Assembly (NCBI GenBank): GCA_038502055.1
Contig: JAXRKN010000043.1
Span: 5,084,001 to 5,148,000 of the forward strand
Reading direction: 5' to 3'
Length of the DNA: 64,000 nt
From: Tanytarsus gracilentus
Taxonomy: Eukaryota > Arthropoda > Insecta > Diptera > Chironomidae
Within the stretch, counting starts at the first letter, position 1, and every line of letters starts with the position of its first letter. Below are positions 62,696 to 64,000 of this stretch, in pieces. The position numbers were made by a program, and so were the translations under genes. The notes below the pieces were generated by a model, which was not told where the DNA came from, did not search any database, and saw only the letters and a list, made by a program, of their open reading frames with translations.

Positions 62696-64000
62696 TCTAC
62701 ACAGTGTTTTGGTCCTTTTGGATGCTATTCTTGTTTCTCTCTCTTTCACTCGTTCATGTTTTACTGCATGATTTTATTATGTTTGCTTATTTTACTGCCT
62801 CTCGTCCTTCGTCGCCTCATTTCTGTCTCGTTCTCGCTCATTTAACGATCTTATGGAGAGGCAACAAGTTGAGAATAATTTTTGGGCCATGATTTTTTGC
62901 TCATGTGGTACGAGCATGTCCGACACACATCGAAAATTTTCAATTCTATTTTTTTATGTTTGTGGAGAGAGAAAAAAAATTAGCAGTCCCTTTTTTTTGT
63001 TAAATCAACAATTCATTTTAGCTTCTCTATTCAATTGCTTTCAAGGCATAAAAGGACTTTCCTACTAGCGTGCATGATCATGTCTCGACTAGTTCGTTAC
63101 AAATATTTTTCGTGGCGTTGCGCATCAATTAGAAATTCATTAATTTCACGACTGATAACTTGTGAACTTGCCACATTATTCATCTAGCTCTGTCAAGGAT
63201 TTGAACCTGTAATCCGATCCCTCACACAGCCTTGAAAATATTTTTCCATAAATTATGCTTAAAACAACCCTCCATAACATTCCCTTAATAACCTGAAACC
63301 ATCTCGGCAAGTGATCGTCACTACATGTGAAATTCAATATATTATTTTTACCCTCCCCAGAGCGACGCACTATGCACTTTGTGTGTGTGTTAAAAGATTT
63401 TATTATCATCCCTCGCTGTTGTGGAAAAACTCATAAAATTTAAATTTTTATCTCTTTTTTTGTTTATTTTTCATGTCTGTTGCTATATGAAGAAATCCCT
63501 AGAAATGCTCTCAAATTGATGATCAATTAAGCGTTTAACTGCACTCACAGAGAAGCTCTCGCTTCCTAACACGTGCATATTAAAACTTTTCCTTTCGAGA
63601 TAACATGTTTTTGATTTAGTATAGCGCGATGCATTTAGCTTCTGTTGCGCAAATTAAGCAAATTATATGTCTTTCGAAAAGAGAAGCGCATTTAGCGGAG
63701 GAACAGTTGGAAATTATCGCCTGCACAAAAAAAGGGAAGCAAGAAATGAATTAGCATGTTTTCGGTGATCATGAGCTGTAAAAAAGAGAGAAGTGTTTTG
63801 CATGGTATTAAAATCGAGGGGATGAAACATTTTATAAGGCACTGATGTACATTCAAATTTTTTATACACTCAAAAATTTCTGTTTTGTCATTTATTTGGA
63901 TTAAGGCAGTTCACGGCAGTTGAAAATTTGAATTCTAAAAATTTGTGTAAACGATATTTTTCAGTAATGAAGACTTGCGTTGTCACGCGCATATTATACT
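62696..64000. other. Upstream flank of the Bearded-family gene to the window edge
   Basis: AT-rich, no coding gene recognised. Expected to hold the Notch-responsive enhancer, but I could not point to a consensus Su(H) pair. A tRNA B-box-like string near 63193-63206 was examined and dismissed. Confidence 0.4.

Noticed and set aside
63180..63240. Possible tRNA: GGTTCAAATCC B-box-like string on the - strand
   Set aside because: The bases flanking the loop (ACAGG and CCTTG) do not form a T stem, and no A box or acceptor stem lies at the right distance.
1..64000. CRISPR arrays, bacterial operons, prophage or toxin systems
   Set aside because: No regularly spaced repeats and no prokaryotic gene organisation; introns and poly(A) signals mark the whole window as nuclear animal DNA.

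Overview
This is a gene-rich stretch of a eukaryotic nuclear genome. It is AT-rich, its introns are mostly 55-120 bp with GT/AG borders, and its proteins are insect-type: rumpelstiltskin, Lobe/PRAS40, methuselah-like GPCRs, a calpain-C pseudoprotease and a Bearded-family Notch-pathway protein. The content suggests a fly (Diptera), probably a compact-genome nematoceran (midge or mosquito grade). The species cannot be fixed by eye.

Layout. 0.2-2.5 kb (+): rump/hnRNP M, three RRMs. 3.1-4.6 kb (+): a Lobe/PRAS40-like TORC1 regulator. 5.4-7.3 kb (-): a PH + tandem-PDZ orphan. 7.6-8.1 kb: a MITE-like inverted-repeat element in the divergent promoter interval. 8.2-11.3 kb (+): gamma-tubulin complex component 2 (Grip84). 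11.7-29.6 kb (-): a tight head-to-tail cluster of WAC (wacky), a MADF-BESS protein, axonemal dynein light chain p28 (DNALI1) and the spliceosomal helicase aquarius. Aquarius has one 8.0 kb intron that holds two complete methuselah-like receptor genes on the other strand. 29.6-37.6 kb: no coding gene recognised. 37.7-41.0 kb (+): a 1000-residue, probably N-myristoylated protein of unknown function. 41.1-42.4 kb (-): core 1 beta-1,3-galactosyltransferase (C1GalT). 43.6-44.1 kb: a recent 250 bp tandem duplication. 44.6-56.0 kb (-): calpain C, lacking the catalytic Cys and Asn, with a 6.7 kb first intron that carries a small MITE-like element. 56.9-60.7 kb (+): Ski2-type RNA helicase (twister), divergent from calpain C. 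62.1-62.6 kb (-): a single-exon Bearded-family gene with three GY boxes and a K box in its 3' UTR.

The genes do not form a pathway. Most are housekeeping RNA-processing and cytoskeletal genes (rump, aquarius, Ski2, GCP2, p28), with signalling genes between them. Exon borders were placed by hand from splice consensus, reading-frame continuity and recalled family homology. Every multi-exon model given here keeps an open frame from start to stop. No bacterial-type system, CRISPR array, viral insertion or confident tRNA was seen. The strongest unusual features are the receptor pair nested antisense inside aquarius, the degenerate calpain active site, the miRNA-site cluster of the Bearded gene and the MITE beside the GCP2 start.
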